Shown here in pieces: positions 1 through 6,903 of a stretch of DNA of 22,237 nt. Location: the NCBI GenBank assembly GCA_043744375.1, contig JAYTUU010000091.1:1-22237 (forward strand), in the 5' to 3' direction. The notes beneath the pieces are model-generated. The model was not told the origin of the DNA. It did no database searches and worked only from the letters and a program-made list of their open reading frames with translations. Position 1 is the first letter of the stretch. Every line of letters starts with the position of its first letter. Source of the DNA: CAIYPH01 sp043744375 (GTDB taxonomy: Bacteria; Pseudomonadota; Alphaproteobacteria; Acetobacterales; Acetobacteraceae). Made by a program: the position numbers and the translations under genes.

Positions 1-1
1 A

Positions 2-235
2 GTGCTTCGTGTCGTTCATAGTGACGTGTTCACTGGCCGGACAATGCCCATGGGTGAGCGCAGACGGCGGCGACGCCATCCCGTCATTTTGAGTGACGCG
101 GGCCACGAGGAGGTGCTGAACAGGTTACCTGAGGCGCCTTACCCGGAAGAGTTATGGACAGAGAAGGTTGAGACGACCTGGCACCATTGTTTCAAGCGAT
201 TATCCGCAGGCGTCAAATTCCAAGGCTCGCTTTAG
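2..235 (+). CDS. Unassigned ORF fragment at the window edge
   Basis: An open frame runs from the window edge to a TAG at 233-235. Possible starts are GTG at 2 and ATG at 44 or 50, so it may be the tail of a longer gene. The product has an arginine run (about residues 20-25) followed by an acidic, tryptophan-containing stretch with the sequence TTWHHCFKRL. I do not recognise a family. Base composition looks less GC-rich than the neighbouring genes, which would fit a remnant of a mobile or recently acquired gene, but this is inference. The 59 bases between its stop and the next gene hold a short GGCTCAG/CTGAGCC inverted pair and nothing else I can name. It may not be a real gene. Confidence 0.25.
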   Translation: MLRVVHSDVFTGRTMPMGERRRRRRHPVILSDAGHEEVLNRLPEAPYPEELWTEKVETTWHHCFKRLSAGVKFQGSL

Positions 236-294
236 GCTCAGGCGTGCTTGGCCAACCGGTAGGTCGCCAGCGGGTTCCGGGCTGAGCCCTGGTC

Positions 295-1233
295 CTACTC
301 CAGCCAGGACAGCAGCACGGACAGCGTGACAATCGAGAGTGCCGTGCTGGCGACGACGGTGGTGGCGGAGGCTTCGGCCATGGTTTCATAGCGTCGGGCC
401 AGCAGGAAGGCGTTGGCACCGGTCGGCATGGCGGAGGCGAGGACGACGACCTTGAACGCGATCCCGGTGACGCCGGCGAGGTGGGCGAGGACGGCGACGA
501 GGGCGGGCATGGCGAAGAGTTTCAGGGCGCCGCCGATCAGCACCTCGCGCAGATCGAGCCAGCCGGCGGGGCGGGGCAGCGAGGCGCCGAGGCAGAACAG
601 CGCGAGCGGCGGGCCGGCCGCGCCGAGCAGGCCGAACAGGCGTTGCGCGGCGGAGGCGATCGGCCATCCGGTCAGCCGCCAGGCCAGTGCCGCGACCATC
701 GTTACGATCACCGGGTTGCGGACGATGCCCGGCAAGGCGGCGCGCAGGATTTCCAGCTTGGTGCGTCCGGTCTTGGTATGCCCTGGGCCACCTTCGGCCT
801 CAATCAGAATGGTCGCTATCGGCAGCAGGAAGGTGGAGTGGAAGGCGACGACGGCGAGCAGGTTGGCCACCCCTTCCCGCCCGTACGCGGCGTCCACGAT
901 GGGAATGCCGAGCATGACGGTGTTGCCGAACACGCTGTTCAACGCGAACACGCCGGATGCCGCGGTGCCCGCGCGGAGGGCATATTTGGCGATGAACACG
1001 GCGGCGACGAAGAGCAGCAGCGCTCCGGCCAAAAAGCTGCCGGCGACGTCGAGCAGGCGCAGCGGCGGCGCGGCGGCGATGGAGACGAACAACAGGCTCG
1101 GCATGGCCGCGAAGAACACGAAATCGTTCATGCCCTTGATGGCCGGCGTGTCCAGCCATTTCAGCCGCACCGACAGCGCGCCCATGCCGATCAGCGCGAA
1201 GACCGGGGCGATGATGCCGAGGAGAACGCCCAT
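295..1233 (-). CDS. AEC (auxin efflux carrier) family transporter
   Basis: Predicted inner-membrane secondary transporter of 312 residues. It is hydrophobic throughout, with about ten membrane segments, beginning with the N-terminal helix VLLGIIAPVFALIGMGAL. A central hydrophilic loop (about residues 145-160, with EAEGGPGHTKTGRTK) separates two five-helix halves, as is usual for the AEC/BART group. Bacterial members export or exchange organic acids such as malate or malonate; the substrate here cannot be read from sequence. Its ATG shares one base with the TGA of the upstream guanylate kinase gene (TGATG), so translation is probably coupled and it is the last gene of a yicC-gmk-transporter transcript. 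A functional link to the two housekeeping genes is not evident. Family assignment is firm, substrate unknown. Confidence 0.85.
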   Translation of the reverse strand: MGVLLGIIAPVFALIGMGALSVRLKWLDTPAIKGMNDFVFFAAMPSLLFVSIAAAPPLRLLDVAGSFLAGALLLFVAAVFIAKYALRAGTAASGVFALNSVFGNTVMLGIPIVDAAYGREGVANLLAVVAFHSTFLLPIATILIEAEGGPGHTKTGRTKLEILRAALPGIVRNPVIVTMVAALAWRLTGWPIASAAQRLFGLLGAAGPPLALFCLGASLPRPAGWLDLREVLIGGALKLFAMPALVAVLAHLAGVTGIAFKVVVLASAMPTGANAFLLARRYETMAEASATTVVASTALSIVTLSVLLSWLE

Positions 1234-1820
1234 CAGGCGCGGGCGGCGCGGGCGGCGGCGAGCACAGCGCGAGTTTCAGCGAGGGCGTGATCCAGATCGT
1301 CGTTGACCAGCACGTGATCGAATTCCGGCGCGTGGGACATTTCCGCCTCCGCCTCGGCCATGCGCCTGGCGATCACGGCCTCGGTGTCGGTGGCGCGGGC
1401 GCGCAGCCGGCGTTCGAGTTCGGCGAGCGAGGGCGGCATGATGAACAGCCCGACCACGTCCCGCGGCAAGGCGGTGCGGAGCTGGCGGTAGCCTTGCCAG
1501 TCGATGTCGAACGCCACGTCCCGCCCGGCTTCCAGCGCCGCCATAACGGGGGCGCGCGGGGTGCCGTAGGATTTGTCGAAAACGCCGGCGCCTTCGAGCA
1601 GCGCGCCGTCGCGAAGCATCGCGTCGTAGTTGTCCTGGGCGATGAAATGGTAGTGCACGCCATCCGTCTCGTTTGGGCGTGGGGTGCGGGTGGTGACGCT
1701 GACGGACAGCGACAAATTCGGCTCAAGCTTCAGCAGCCGGCGGGTGAGCGTGGTCTTGCCGGCGCCGGAGGGGGCGGAGAGCACCAGGCAAAGGCCGCGG
1801 CGCAAGGGAGGTGTGCTCAT
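1233..1820 (-). CDS. gmk: Guanylate kinase
   Basis: Cytoplasmic enzyme phosphorylating GMP or dGMP with ATP to give GDP or dGDP, essential for nucleotide supply. The 195-residue product starts MSTPPLRRG and carries the P-loop SAPSGAGKTT (residues 15-24). The guanylate kinase signature follows (TTRTPRPNETDGVHYHF), containing the GMP-binding Arg and Tyr. The length is slightly below the usual 200-210. The ATG at 1820 overlaps the TGA of yicC in an ATGA, and its own TGA overlaps the ATG of the AEC transporter, so three genes are tightly coupled. The yicC-gmk order is common in proteobacteria. The frame stays open far upstream, but the conserved P-loop position and the coupling fix this start. 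Confidence 0.95.
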   Translation of the reverse strand: MSTPPLRRGLCLVLSAPSGAGKTTLTRRLLKLEPNLSLSVSVTTRTPRPNETDGVHYHFIAQDNYDAMLRDGALLEGAGVFDKSYGTPRAPVMAALEAGRDVAFDIDWQGYRQLRTALPRDVVGLFIMPPSLAELERRLRARATDTEAVIARRMAEAEAEMSHAPEFDHVLVNDDLDHALAETRAVLAAARAARA

Positions 1821-2710
1821 TCGATGTTCTGCACCTGCTCGCGCAGCTGCTCGATGGTAGCCTTGAGCTTCAGGCCGGTCGCTGTCAGGGCAGTGGTAGC
1901 GGATTTGCTGCACAGGGTGTTGGCCTCGCGGTTGAATTCCTGCACCAGGAAATCGAAGCGCCGGCCGATGTTTTCGCCCTCCGCCAGCAGGGCGCGGGCG
2001 GCGTGGATATGGGCATCGAGGCGATCGAGTTCCTCGCGCACGTCGGACTTGCCGGCGAGCATGGCGACTTCCTGGGCGATCCGCTCCTCCGGCAGCCCCG
2101 GCGCCTCGGCGAGCAGCGCGCGCAGGGTGTCCAGCATGCGGGCGCGCTGCTGGGCCGGCTGATCGGCGGCTTCCACGGCGGAGCGGGCGCAGAGGGCGGC
2201 GATCTCGTCGAGTTGGCCGGCCAGGGTTGCGCCGAGCCGCGCGCCTTCGGCGGCGCGGGCGGCGAGCAGGCCCTGCAGGGCGGTGGCGAAGCCGGCGCGC
2301 ACGGCGTCCGCCTGCGCCTTGGCGGTCGCTTCGTTCTCCACCGGCACGGCGGAACGCAGGACGCCGGGCAACGCGAGGAGCGCCTCGGCGCGTGGCGGCG
2401 GGGCGCCGGGAATGCGGGCGGCGAGGTCGAGCGCCAGGGCCAGCACCTGCTCCAGCGCCGCCGGATCGGGGGCGAGCCGGGCCTGGTCGTCGCGTTTGGT
2501 GTTCAGGTTGGCGGTGACGTTGCCACGTTTGAGCACCTTGGCCGCCAGTTCCTTGAGGCCGGGCTCCAGCGCGTCGAGCCCCGAGGGCAGGCGGAAGCGC
2601 AGATCGAGGCCGCGGCCGTTGACGCTGCGCAGCTCCCACGCCCAGGTCAGGCCCTCGACCGCGCCCTCGCTGCGGGCAAAGCCGGTCATAGAGTTCGGCG
2701 CCACGGCCAT
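1817..2710 (-). CDS. yicC: YicC/YloC family endoribonuclease
   Basis: YicC-family protein of about 297 residues. Family members are single-strand-specific endoribonucleases involved in RNA turnover and stationary-phase fitness. The N-terminal hallmark SMTGFARSEG and the following ELRSVNGRGLDLRFRLP segment are present, as is the conserved C-terminal region with REELDRLDAH, KRRFDFL-like GRRFDFLVQEFNREANT, and KATIEQLREQVQNIE. The start at 2710 (MAVAPNSMTGF) leaves the usual six or seven residues before SMTGF; ATGs at 2716 and 2719 are possible and none has a strong Shine-Dalgarno sequence. A start at 2776 would run into the divergent SDR gene. The stop overlaps gmk in ATGA. The 56 bases to the SDR gene at 2767 must hold two divergent promoters. 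Confidence 0.92.
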   Translation of the reverse strand: MAVAPNSMTGFARSEGAVEGLTWAWELRSVNGRGLDLRFRLPSGLDALEPGLKELAAKVLKRGNVTANLNTKRDDQARLAPDPAALEQVLALALDLAARIPGAPPPRAEALLALPGVLRSAVPVENEATAKAQADAVRAGFATALQGLLAARAAEGARLGATLAGQLDEIAALCARSAVEAADQPAQQRARMLDTLRALLAEAPGLPEERIAQEVAMLAGKSDVREELDRLDAHIHAARALLAEGENIGRRFDFLVQEFNREANTLCSKSATTALTATGLKLKATIEQLREQVQNIE

Positions 2711-2766
2711 CGACATCATCCCACTGCCACTGGCCTGTTCTAGCAGTGTCGGGCTAGGCTCGAAAC

Positions 2767-3546
2767 ATGGCCCCATACAACGCTGCCCTGATCACGGGCG
2801 CCTCCTCCGGCATCGGCCGCGCGCTGGCGCTGGAACTCGCCGGCCCCGGCGTGAGCCTGCATCTGGCGGGCCGCGATGCCGCGCGTCTGGAGGCGGCCGC
2901 TGAACACTGCCGGGCACGGGGGGCCGTGGTTCATACGAACGTGCTCGATGTGACCGACGCGGCCGGCATGGAGGCCTGGATCGCCGCTGCCGGACCGCTC
3001 GACCTGGTGGTCGCCAATGCTGGGCTGTCCGCTGGCACGGGGCGCGGCCAGGCCGAGACGGCGGCGCAGACGCGGCGGATTTTCGCCGTTAATCTCGATG
3101 GCGCGCTGAACACCCTGCTGCCTGCGCTTGCCCTGATGCGCGCCCAGCCGCGCGCGGCGAACGGGCGGCGCGGCACCATCGCCGTCGTCGCCTCGATCGC
3201 CGCCTTCACCCCGGCTCCCGGCGCACCGGCCTACTGTGCCGGCAAATCCGCGGTCGACGCCTGGACGGTGGCGACCGCCCATCTGGCGGCGCAAGACGGC
3301 ATCACGATGACCAGCGTCTGCCCCGGCTATATCCGCACCGCGATGACGGCGAAGAACCGGTTTCCCATGCCCGGGCTGATGGACGCCGACCGCGCCGCGC
3401 GGATCATCCTGGCCGGGCTGGCGAAGGGCCGGCGGCGGCTGGTATTCCCGTGGTGGATGGGCATTGCCGCCCGCCTGATCGGCCTGCTGCCGGTCACCCT
3501 CTCCGGCCGCCTGCTATCGATCCCGCCCGCCAAGGACGCCCTCTAG
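2767..3546 (+). CDS. SDR family NAD(P)-dependent oxidoreductase
   Basis: Classical short-chain dehydrogenase/reductase of 259 residues. It has the cofactor motif TGASSGIG (10-17), the NAG motif (84-86), a catalytic serine in VASIA (S143) and the YxxxK pair Y156/K160 (YCAGK). The first residues after the start (APYNAALIT) lead straight into the first beta strand, so ATG 2767 is right. The hydrophobic C-terminal stretch (FPWWMGIAARLIGLLP) resembles membrane-associated SDRs acting on lipophilic substrates, but no substrate can be assigned. It diverges from yicC and precedes the metallo-beta-lactamase relic by 19 bases, so it may lead a transcript running through benE, the thiolase gene and the DUF35 gene. 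Family assignment is certain, reaction unknown. Confidence 0.9.
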   Translation: MAPYNAALITGASSGIGRALALELAGPGVSLHLAGRDAARLEAAAEHCRARGAVVHTNVLDVTDAAGMEAWIAAAGPLDLVVANAGLSAGTGRGQAETAAQTRRIFAVNLDGALNTLLPALALMRAQPRAANGRRGTIAVVASIAAFTPAPGAPAYCAGKSAVDAWTVATAHLAAQDGITMTSVCPGYIRTAMTAKNRFPMPGLMDADRAARIILAGLAKGRRRLVFPWWMGIAARLIGLLPVTLSGRLLSIPPAKDAL

Positions 3547-3565
3547 TCCCACAAGGAGACCAAAG

Positions 3566-3745
3566 ATGGACACCGCCAACCCCGGCATCCACCATTTCCA
3601 GCTCGGCGACATCGCGCGCGTGCTCGTCACCCACGCCCATATCGACCATGTGTGCGGCCTGATCGATCCCACGGGTGCGGCCTACTACCCGAACGCGGAG
3701 ATCGTCATCCCCGAGGTTTGGACGCCGGCGGCCGGGTTCGCGTAG
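3566..3745 (+). pseudogene. Internally deleted metallo-beta-lactamase-fold hydrolase relic
   Basis: A 59-codon ORF with a good ribosome site (AAGGAG at 3553-3558, seven bases before ATG). It reads as two separated parts of an MBL-fold enzyme joined in frame. The first part is a typical N-terminal strand, GIHHFQLGD. The second begins at residue 16 with IARVLVTHAHIDHVCG, the metal-binding HxHxDH motif, then YPNAEIVIPE, and the ORF stops at TAG 3743. In intact relatives roughly 50-70 residues lie between these two parts and over 100 follow, carrying the remaining ligands. As it stands the product cannot form the fold, so I call it a decayed gene. Its frame ends eight bases before the benE start, so it may still serve as a translated leader. 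No matching C-terminal half is visible nearby. Confidence 0.75.
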
Positions 3746-3753
3746 ACCCCGGC

Positions 3754-4929
3754 ATGTCCCTCCGCGCTGATTTCTCCTCGACCGCCCTGGCGGCGGGGAT
3801 GCTGGCGAGCTTCGTCGGTTTCGCCAGCACCTTCGCCGTGATCATCCGCGGCCTCACCGCCATGGGCGCCAGTCCGGAGCAGGCGGCTTCGGGGCTGCTT
3901 GCCGTCTCCGTGGCGATGGGGCTGGGCGGGATCGTGCTGAGCCTGCTCACGCGCCAGCCGATTTCGATCGCGTGGTCGACGCCGGGGGCGGCGCTGATGG
4001 CCAGTTCGGCGCAGGTCGAGGGCGGGTTCGCCGGCGCGATCGGCGCGTTCCTGATTGCTGGCGCGTTGATCGTCCTGGCCGGGCAGATCCGCCCGCTCGG
4101 CCGCGCGGTCGCCGCCATTCCCGCGCCGATCGCCAACGCGATGCTGGCCGGGGTGCTGCTGCCGCTCTGCCTCGCCCCCGCCCGCGCGGTGGCCGCGACG
4201 CCCGCGATGGGGCTGGCGATCGTGGTGGCCTGGGCGGTGGTGGCGAAATTCAACCGGCTCTACGCGGTGCCGGCCGCCGTGCTGGTGGCCGCGCTGCTGA
4301 TCGGCGCCACCGCCGATCTTGGCGGCCTGACGCTCGCCGATCTGCGTCCGACCGCGATGATCATCGCGCCAGAGTTCTCGCTGAGCGGCATGGTCGGGTT
4401 GGCCATTCCGCTGTTCATCGTCACCATGGCCTCGCAGAACATCCCCGGCCTGGCGATCCTCAACCTCAATTCCTACCGCCCCAACGCCGGCCGGCTGTTC
4501 ACCGCGACCGGCGTTCTCTCCGTGCTCGCCGCCCCGTTCGGCGCCCTCTCGGTCAACCTCGCCGCCATCACCGCCGCCCTGTGCGCTGGCCCGGACGCCC
4601 ATCCCGACCGTACCAGGCGCTACTGGGCAACCGTCGTCTCCGGCACCGGCTATATCCTCTATGGCCTGTTGGCCGGAGCGGCGACCGCCTTCATCGCCGC
4701 CTCGCCGCCGCTGCTGATCGAGGCGGTCGCCGGCCTCGCCTTGCTCGGGGCGTTCGGTGGGGCCATCGCCGGCGCGGTGGCCGACCCGAAAGGGCGCGAG
4801 GCCGCCCTGGTCACCTTCCTCGTCGCCGCATCGGGTCTGACCTGGTTCGGCGTCAGCGGCGCCTTCTGGGGCCTGATCGCCGGCGGGGCGATGCACATGT
4901 TGACGAAGTGGAGGGCTGGGACCGCATAA
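3754..4929 (+). CDS. benE: BenE-type benzoate/H+ symporter family transporter
   Basis: Polytopic inner-membrane protein of 391 residues, almost entirely hydrophobic, with about twelve predicted segments. The N-terminal region (FSSTALAAGMLASFVGFAST, then LTRQPISIAWSTPGAALM) and the mid-protein segment GLAIPLFIVTMASQNIPGLA with SYRPNAGRLFTATG match the BenE family, proton-coupled importers of benzoate and related aromatic acids. No benzoate degradation genes are in the window, so the true substrate is open. The frame is open upstream to 3652, but that part overlaps the MBL relic in another frame and lacks family character; ATG 3754 gives MSLRADFSS, a usual BenE start. No strong Shine-Dalgarno is visible, so translation may depend on ribosomes finishing the relic eight bases upstream. 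Confidence 0.88.
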   Translation: MSLRADFSSTALAAGMLASFVGFASTFAVIIRGLTAMGASPEQAASGLLAVSVAMGLGGIVLSLLTRQPISIAWSTPGAALMASSAQVEGGFAGAIGAFLIAGALIVLAGQIRPLGRAVAAIPAPIANAMLAGVLLPLCLAPARAVAATPAMGLAIVVAWAVVAKFNRLYAVPAAVLVAALLIGATADLGGLTLADLRPTAMIIAPEFSLSGMVGLAIPLFIVTMASQNIPGLAILNLNSYRPNAGRLFTATGVLSVLAAPFGALSVNLAAITAALCAGPDAHPDRTRRYWATVVSGTGYILYGLLAGAATAFIAASPPLLIEAVAGLALLGAFGGAIAGAVADPKGREAALVTFLVAASGLTWFGVSGAFWGLIAGGAMHMLTKWRAGTA

Positions 4930-4960
4930 TCGTCGGCCGCAACGGCGGGAGGGGATTTCA

Positions 4961-6115
4961 ATGTCACTGCGCGAGGCCGCCGCGATCAGCGGGATCGGCG
5001 AAACCAGCTACGCGCGGGGGGCGCAGCGCGGCAGTTCGCTGGCGCTGCAAATGGAAGCCTCGCTGGCCGCCATCGCCGATGCCGGATTGTCACCGCGTGA
5101 TATCGACGGGATTATCCCGATGTCGCTGGGCGCCGCGGTGGCGGAGGATTTCATCACCAATTTCGGCATCCCCGATCTGCGCTTTTCCGCCACCACGCCG
5201 ATGGGTGGCGCCTCCTGCGTGGCCGCGATCCAGTGCGCGGCGGCGGCGATTGCGGCGGGCATCTGCAATCATGTGCTGTTGCCGATCGGGCGGAACGGGC
5301 AGAGCGGCGCGCGGATCGGCGCGCGGGTGCATCAGATGCCGCAGTTCAAGGTGGTCGGCGAGTTCGAGATGCCGATCGGCGCCATCGCCCCGGCACAGCT
5401 CTACGCGCCGATGGCCCGCCGCCACATGGAGCTCTACGGCACCACCAGCCGCCAATTGGCCGAAATCGCCGTGACCACGCGCGCCCACGCCATCCTCAAC
5501 GGCAACGCGGCGATGACGAAGCCGATCACCATCGAGGATCATCAGGACAGCCGGATGATCTCCGACCCGCTGCGGCTGCTCGATTGCAGCCTGGAGAGCG
5601 ATGGTGCCGCGGCCGTGATCGTCAGTTGCGCCCGACGCGCGCGGGACCTGCGGCAGCCACGCGTGCTGGTGACCGGGCTCGCGGAGGGGCATCCGGATTC
5701 GCCCTCCACCATCACCCAGCGGCCGGACCTGACGCGCCTCGGCATCGCCAAGGCGGCGCCGCGTGCCTTCGCGATGGCCGGGATCACGCCCGCCGACATC
5801 GACGTGGCCGAGATCTACGACTGCTTCACCTATATTGTGCTGTGCCAGTTGGAAGACCTTGGCTTTTGCGCCAAGGGCGAGGGCGGCGCCTTCGTCGAGG
5901 GCGGCGCGCTGGGGATCGGCGGACGGCTGCCGGTGAACACCCATGGCGGGCTGCTGTCGCAGGCGCATATGGCGGGGATGAACCACATCGTCGAACTCGT
6001 TCGCCAGTTGCGCGGCGAGGCGCGGGCGGCGCAGGTGGCGGGGGCCGAGATCGGCCTGGTCACCGGCTATGGCGACCTTGGCGACGGCGCCATCGCCATC
6101 ATGCGGAGGGGCTGA
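4961..6115 (+). CDS. Thiolase-like acetyl-CoA acetyltransferase / SCP2-thiolase family protein
   Basis: A 384-residue thiolase-superfamily protein of the SCP2-thiolase (lipid-transfer-protein-like) branch. It has the IxGxGET start (SGIGETSYARG), a nucleophile-loop cysteine C86 in GGASCVAAIQ, the C-terminal NTHGGLLSQAHMAG loop with conserved His, and EIYDCFTY before it. The nucleophile cysteine is kept, but a second thiolase CxG cysteine is not obvious at the C-terminus, so either thiolysis or a non-classical acyl-CoA role is possible. The start has a strong Shine-Dalgarno (GGGAGGGG). The DUF35 gene follows after five bases, the standard pairing in which DUF35 and thiolase form a complex on acyl-CoA substrates, for example in steroid side-chain or archaeal HMG-CoA pathways. 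The specific reaction here is unknown. Confidence 0.88.
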   Translation: MSLREAAAISGIGETSYARGAQRGSSLALQMEASLAAIADAGLSPRDIDGIIPMSLGAAVAEDFITNFGIPDLRFSATTPMGGASCVAAIQCAAAAIAAGICNHVLLPIGRNGQSGARIGARVHQMPQFKVVGEFEMPIGAIAPAQLYAPMARRHMELYGTTSRQLAEIAVTTRAHAILNGNAAMTKPITIEDHQDSRMISDPLRLLDCSLESDGAAAVIVSCARRARDLRQPRVLVTGLAEGHPDSPSTITQRPDLTRLGIAKAAPRAFAMAGITPADIDVAEIYDCFTYIVLCQLEDLGFCAKGEGGAFVEGGALGIGGRLPVNTHGGLLSQAHMAGMNHIVELVRQLRGEARAAQVAGAEIGLVTGYGDLGDGAIAIMRRG

Positions 6116-6120
6116 GCAGC

Positions 6121-6528
6121 ATGTCCGACACGATCCCTGAACGCCCGCGCGCACCGCCGACCGCCGATACCCAGCCGTACTGGGACGGTCTGGCGCGGGG
6201 AAAAATACTGCTCCAGCGCTGCACCGGCTGCGGCACCATCCGCCACTATCCGCGCCCGGTCTGCGCCGCGTGTTGCTCGATGGCGCATGACTGGGTTCCG
6301 GCGTGCGGCGATGCGACCGTGCATAGCTGGACGGTGACCCACCACGCCTTCCACCCGGCCTTCAAAGCCGCATTGCCCTACGCGCTGGTGACCGCCGATC
6401 TGCCCGAGGGTGTCCGCGTGATCGCACCGTTGGTGGGTGTGGACGCCACTGAATTGCGGATCGGGTTGCCGCTGCGGCTCGCAGTCGACAACGCGACCGG
6501 GCTGCCGGTTTTGCAGCGCGCGTCGTAG
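6121..6528 (+). CDS. DUF35 zinc-ribbon/OB-fold protein, thiolase partner
   Basis: A 135-residue protein with the DUF35 two-part layout. An N-terminal helix-plus-zinc-ribbon (QPYWDGLARGKILLQRC, ligands C34, C37, C48, C51 in CTGC and CAAC) is followed by an OB-fold ending in an acidic/valine-rich strand (PEGVRVIAPLVG). Such proteins bind acyl-CoA ligands and join their thiolase into one complex. It follows the thiolase-like gene by five bases, with GAGGGG upstream of ATG 6121 as its ribosome site. A longer open frame covers this region from 5233, but only the part from 6121 is DUF35; the rest is a shadow of the thiolase gene. Assignment is firm, substrate unknown. Confidence 0.88.
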   Translation: MSDTIPERPRAPPTADTQPYWDGLARGKILLQRCTGCGTIRHYPRPVCAACCSMAHDWVPACGDATVHSWTVTHHAFHPAFKAALPYALVTADLPEGVRVIAPLVGVDATELRIGLPLRLAVDNATGLPVLQRAS

Positions 6529-6535
6529 CGAGGCA

Positions 6536-6575
6536 CTCCGCCGGCATGGGGCCGAAATGCCCATTGCCGGCGGAG
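6536..6575 (+). terminator. Long GC-rich hairpin after the DUF35 gene
   Basis: Seven bases after the DUF35 stop, CTCCGCCGGCA pairs with TGCCGGCGGAG, and the stem can extend through TGGGGC/GCCCAT with one bulge around a CGAAAT loop. The stem is very stable, but only CCTTGATTG follows, with no real U-tract. It is a plausible terminator or 3'-end stabiliser for the benE-thiolase-DUF35 transcript rather than a textbook intrinsic terminator. Its right arm and the following CCTTGATTGC recur, inverted, at about 18458-18479, so it also belongs to the repeat mosaic. Confidence 0.5.
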
Positions 6576-6586
6576 CCTTGATTGCC

Positions 6587-6903
6587 TAAGCAGAGACCGA
6601 TCGGCTCCCCCACGGCAGTCCAGGGAAGGCAAGCGCGCCTCCGGCGGCAAAGGGGCACGCCCCTTTGATCCCCCCGACTGCTGGCGCCGCAGGCAATGGA
6701 CATCTCGGACCGTATTGCGATCGCGCGGGAGTTTGGGCTTCGCCAGTGAATGCGGCGAGATCGCGGGGGCTTATCCGAAGGCCGGCGGGCTGGCCGCGAG
6801 CAGTCCGGGGTTCCAAGGGCCACTGGCCCTTGGCCGCCGGAGGCACGCTTGCCGTCGCTGCAAACGCACCCCTTCCGTTGGCCAACCTGCGAATCTCTGC
6901 TTA
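6587..6903. repeat. Gene-free stretch with two facing copies of a hairpin repeat
   Basis: The stretch 6529-6900 holds no convincing gene. It contains two inward-facing copies of one repeat. Each has a TAAGCAGAGA end (6587-6596 on plus; 6894-6903 on minus), a GCCTCCGGCGG box and a 9-bp hairpin (6648-6667 and 6813-6833), then CCCC and a GACTGCT-like tail. The first copy continues through a module ending GGGAGTTTGGGCTTCGCC. Positions 6628-6744 match 22121-22237 without gaps and with about six differences by eye, and 6834-6903 matches the reverse complement of 22070-22140 with one indel and one mismatch. Each copy lies downstream of a gene's 3' end (DUF35; sulfotransferase) in that gene's orientation, as with REP/BIME-like elements acting in termination or mRNA stability. 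Confidence 0.8.

Noticed and set aside
237..297. Read-through of the AEC transporter TAG into 19 further in-frame codons ending DQGSARNPLATYRLAKHA
   Set aside because: No sign of recoding or a conserved extension; the protein ends at a normal place for the family. Only a comparison with close homologues could revive it.
1233..2639. A 468-codon open frame extending gmk far upstream
   Set aside because: Only the part from 1820 is guanylate kinase; the arginine- and proline-rich upstream part is a shadow of yicC on the same strand in another frame.
6587..6903. CRISPR array or intact transposon in the repeat stretches
   Set aside because: The units are few, inverted and unevenly spaced with no spacers, and no transposase is encoded between them.
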